This document shows, one piece after another, positions 8,064 to 9,742 of a stretch of 9,742 bases of DNA. Within the stretch, counting starts at the first letter, position 1. Each line of letters begins with the position of its first letter. Source of the DNA: Candidatus Latescibacterota bacterium (GTDB taxonomy: Bacteria; Krumholzibacteriota; Krumholzibacteriia; Krumholzibacteriales; WJIX01); assembly GCA_030643145.1 (NCBI GenBank), contig DAOWMJ010000064.1:1-9742 (forward strand). Direction: 5' to 3'. The translations under genes were made by a program, and so were the position numbers. The notes under the pieces were generated by a model. That model worked only from the letters and a program-made list of their open reading frames with translations. It did not search any database and was not told the DNA's origin.

Positions 8064-8085
8064 CTTTCTGTAAATTACGGTAGTT

Positions 8086-8111
8086 CGCTTCAAGTTTTAA
8101 AACTTGAAGCG
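8086..8111. repeat. Perfect 26-bp palindrome without spacer
   Basis: CGCTTCAAGTTTT (8086-8098) is followed directly by its exact reverse complement, AAAACTTGAAGCG (8099-8111). No T-run follows, so it is not a typical terminator. It lies 60 bases before the transposase start and may be an operator, a recombination site or a fold-back left by an earlier event. Confidence 0.85.
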
Positions 8112-8160
8112 GCGGGCAAAATCCGTTTTCCTTGTTGAAGAAGAATTATTTACTTTAACG

Positions 8161-8167
8161 AGGAGGG
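8161..8167 (+). promoter_or_regulatory. Ribosome binding site of the broken transposase
   Basis: AGGAGGG ends three bases before the ATG at 8171. This strong site marks 8171, not the later in-frame ATG at 8234, as the original start. Confidence 0.75.
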
Positions 8168-8170
8168 AAA

Positions 8171-8599
8171 ATGACCCACGGATGTGATAATAAAGTAATC
8201 GAGCAGGTATTGGAAGCATTAATTTAGAATGGAATGGATGGGATGGCAACGGCGATGGAGATAATATTCAACAAAGCGATGAAAGCTGAAAGGTCAGAGT
8301 TTCTGGCCGCAGAGCCTCATGAACCCACTCCTGAGCGCCGGGGTTACGGTAATGGATTCAAGCCCAAAAAGGTCAAAAGCAGAATCGGAAATTTGAGTTT
8401 GGAAGTTCCCCAGATAAGAAACTTGAAGGATCCCGAAGACAGCTTTTATCCCAGGTCGCTGGAGAAGGGCCTTCGAAGTGAACGTGCCTTAAAGCTTGCC
8501 GTAGCAGAGATGTATGTGAAGGGAGTATCAACCAGAAGGGTGAAGAAGATCACCAGGAAGCTCTGTGGACTTGATGTAAGTAGCACACAGGTCTCGAGG
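8171..8599 (+). pseudogene. IS256/Mutator-family transposase, broken: amber codon and 3' truncation
   Basis: N-terminal part of a DDE transposase of the IS256 (Mutator) family; intact members are about 400 residues, while about 143 codons remain. The original start is ATG 8171 with a strong ribosome binding site. The frame meets TAG at 8225-8227 (EALI, stop, NGMDGMATAMEII) and continues in the same frame with strong family similarity: FNKAMKAERSEFL, TPERRGYGNGFKPKKVKSRIGNLSLEVPQIR, then DSFYPRSLEKGLRSERALKLAVAEMYVKGVSTRRVKKI and CGLDVSSTQVSR. Similarity stops after that arginine, at about 8598, before the catalytic Asp/Asp/Glu residues. The frame then runs into unrelated DNA of the recombinase segment and ends at 8707. 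It cannot make an active enzyme. Its missing 3' half may lie beyond the right window edge. Confidence 0.88.
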
Positions 8600-9742
8600 G
8601 GTTCGAATTCTTTGCGACAGTGTCCACCATCGCAAAGCATTCGAACCGTTATTCGATTCGTAAGAAATGCCCGGTTCTTTACTAAGGGAGTGGGGGTTTG
8701 TCTCTAAAAGGGCAAGGGTCTGCAGTTTTGATACAGCCCTTAGATATGGTTTTCCGATATCGGGTTGAACCGGTTCGAGGTGGATTTTTCCCAGGAGATC
8801 TCTGAGAATAAGTGATGATTTCCCGACTCTCCTTTCGAGGATTTCCTGCAATGTTGTTCCCCGTTCCTCAATCCATTCTATCGGCGGTGTTTTGAATATC
8901 CGATCGCACGATGATTTTAGAACGGAGAGGTCGGCAGATAGTTGTTTAACTCTGCTTCCTTTTTGACCTTTAAAACCTGTTTTTCCTTTTCCTACGGGCC
9001 ATATTCTCCTGGTTTCTTCTAGTCTTTTCTGGGTTTTATTCCACAGGCCATGAGGTATAATTCTGAGTTTTTCATCTTTGCATATGTACCATTCCGATTC
9101 CGGTTTGGGAAATCGTCGTCTTCGGCCAGTTTTTGGATCTTTCCTGGATTCTGTTTTATTCCAGATCCATTTGCCCATCTATTTTGTGTTATTCAGAATT
9201 CTACTTATTGTCGAAGGCGACCAGCCTTTGCTGGATTTGAATCGTCCGGGCACCTTTTCTAAATTCAATCTCTTTACGATTTCCGTTTTGGATCGACCTT
9301 CAACGAACTCCTTGAAAATTCTAAGGATGATAGCTGCTTCACTTGGTTCTATCTCCATTTTATAACCTTCGGGTCGTAGTTTGCCTTTTTTATCTATTCG
9401 AGTTTCACCAAATGGAATAGGGCGAAATCCGTAAGTCGATTCTCCGACAAAAAACCCGCGTTCCTTCTGGCCTTTCTGTCCCCGCAGCGTCTTCTTTCTC
9501 AGATCATCCAGTTGTAGCTCATTGAATATACCTCGGATCTGGATGGCTAATTTCGATTCTTTGTCATTCGTATCGAGTCCATCGGCGACTGACACTACGC
9601 TTACTCCGTTGAAGTGTAGTTGAGCCAGTATTGTGAGCATCAGGTAGTTATCCCTGGCGAGGCGTGACAAATCGTCTAACAAGACAACCTCAAATCTAAC
9701 TTGTTCACTCGCATCGAGAAGTGCTTTAAGTCCTATGCGATC
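8528..9742 (-). pseudogene. Large serine recombinase, broken: amber codon, missing zinc ribbon, 5' end outside window
   Basis: Serine site-specific recombinase, as found on phages and integrative elements. The frame is open at the window edge, which cuts off the region expected to hold the catalytic serine. Visible resolvase-domain motifs are VVLLDDLSRLARDNYLML (about 9685-9630) and IRGIFNELQLDDLRKKTLRGQKGQ. The Recombinase domain follows (ESTYGFRPIP, GWSPSTISRILNNTK). An in-frame TAG at 9179-9181 replaces the usual Tyr before a KWIWNKT stretch; related proteins read KY-I-G-x-W. Downstream, GSRVKQ (to about 8942) jumps directly to LSVLKSSCDRIFKTPPIEWIEER. The cysteine zinc ribbon and about 100 residues of coiled coil, usual between these motifs, are missing. 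GSNALRWW near the C-terminus is encoded in the hairpin at 8600-8647. The last 22 or so codons (8528-8597) are antisense to the IS256 transposase and not part of the family. Non-functional unless the stop is read through. Confidence 0.88.
8600..8647. repeat. Near-perfect 18-bp inverted repeat at the recombinase/transposase junction
   Basis: Arms 8600-8617 (GGTTCGAATTCTTTGCGA) and 8630-8647 (TCGCAAAGCATTCGAACC) pair with one mismatch around a 12-base loop. The left arm starts exactly where IS256 transposase similarity ends. On the minus strand the whole hairpin encodes the recombinase residues from GSNALRWW to IRT. No T-run follows on either strand, so it is unlikely to be a simple terminator. 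It may be the element end or part of an attachment site. Confidence 0.85.

Larger units (their letters stand above)
7893..8160. other. Gene-free stretch before the insertion sequence remnant
   Basis: I see no credible coding frame here. The left part (7893-8020) is featureless. The right part holds ten consecutive Cs (8023-8032), two perfect inverted repeats (8047-8063 and 8086-8111), and the 5' flank of the transposase. The left end of the insertion sequence probably lies near 8030-8040, but no target duplication can be matched because the right end is not visible. Confidence 0.5.

Noticed and set aside
8600..8630. tRNA-like 3' end (GGTTCGAAT followed by TCCACCA)
   Set aside because: The T-stem does not pair properly, no cloverleaf can be built upstream, and the bases are better explained by the hairpin and the recombinase frame.
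8234..8707. A separate 157-codon gene starting at ATG 8234
   Set aside because: It is the distal part of the transposase after the amber codon, and its last 35 codons are read-through into the recombinase segment; the ribosome binding site belongs to 8171.
1..9742. CRISPR array or toxin-antitoxin or defence operon
   Set aside because: No regularly spaced direct repeats and no small two-gene operon were visible on either strand.

Overview
This window looks like bacterial chromosome: Shine-Dalgarno sequences, sigma70-like promoters, a tmRNA gene with an encoded CCA end, and exported proteins with classical signal peptides. Base composition looks balanced, with no extreme bias. The gene content (tricorn-type protease, S9 prolyl-oligopeptidase-type peptidase, a fibre-like secreted protein opening with a Q-x-P-x-x-I-N-Y-Q-G-style N-terminus, an IS256-type transposase and a large serine recombinase) fits a little-studied, probably uncultivated bacterium, perhaps from the FCB superphylum or a related candidate phylum. 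That placement is an inference from style of gene content, not from a marker phylogeny.

Layout. 1-2637 (+): a tricorn protease homologue, cut by the left window edge, followed by a strong intrinsic terminator (2751-2789). 2837-5563 (-): a signal-peptide-bearing S9 peptidase with an extra C-terminal beta-rich domain. 5564-5761: a divergent promoter region serving the S9 gene leftwards and tmRNA rightwards. 5762-6119 (+): ssrA (tmRNA), tag ANDNLALAA. 6187-7818 (-): a secreted fibre-like or surface protein with a C-terminal coiled coil. 7819-8170: gene-poor, with a small hairpin plus T-run, a C10 tract and two perfect inverted repeats that probably belong to an IS256-type element. 8171-8599 (+): N-terminal part of an IS256/Mutator transposase, broken by an amber codon and cut off at about 8599. 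8600-9742 (-): a large serine recombinase remnant that begins exactly where the transposase similarity ends. It carries its own amber codon, lacks the zinc-ribbon region, and continues past the right window edge.

How it fits together. The left two thirds are housekeeping or cell-envelope genes. The tricorn-type protease and the S9 exopeptidase or oligopeptidase plausibly act one after the other on peptides (tricorn trims oligopeptides; S9 enzymes take small peptides), although they are convergent and not an operon, and the S9 enzyme is exported. tmRNA rescues stalled ribosomes. The right end is a small graveyard of mobile DNA in which a recombinase-bearing segment has landed in an insertion sequence. 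The most unusual items are the S9 peptidase with a DUF3108-like C-terminal extension and the near-perfect 18-bp hairpin at the junction of the two decayed mobile elements, which also encodes the tail of the recombinase. I found no CRISPR array, no tRNA and no convincing undescribed multi-gene system.
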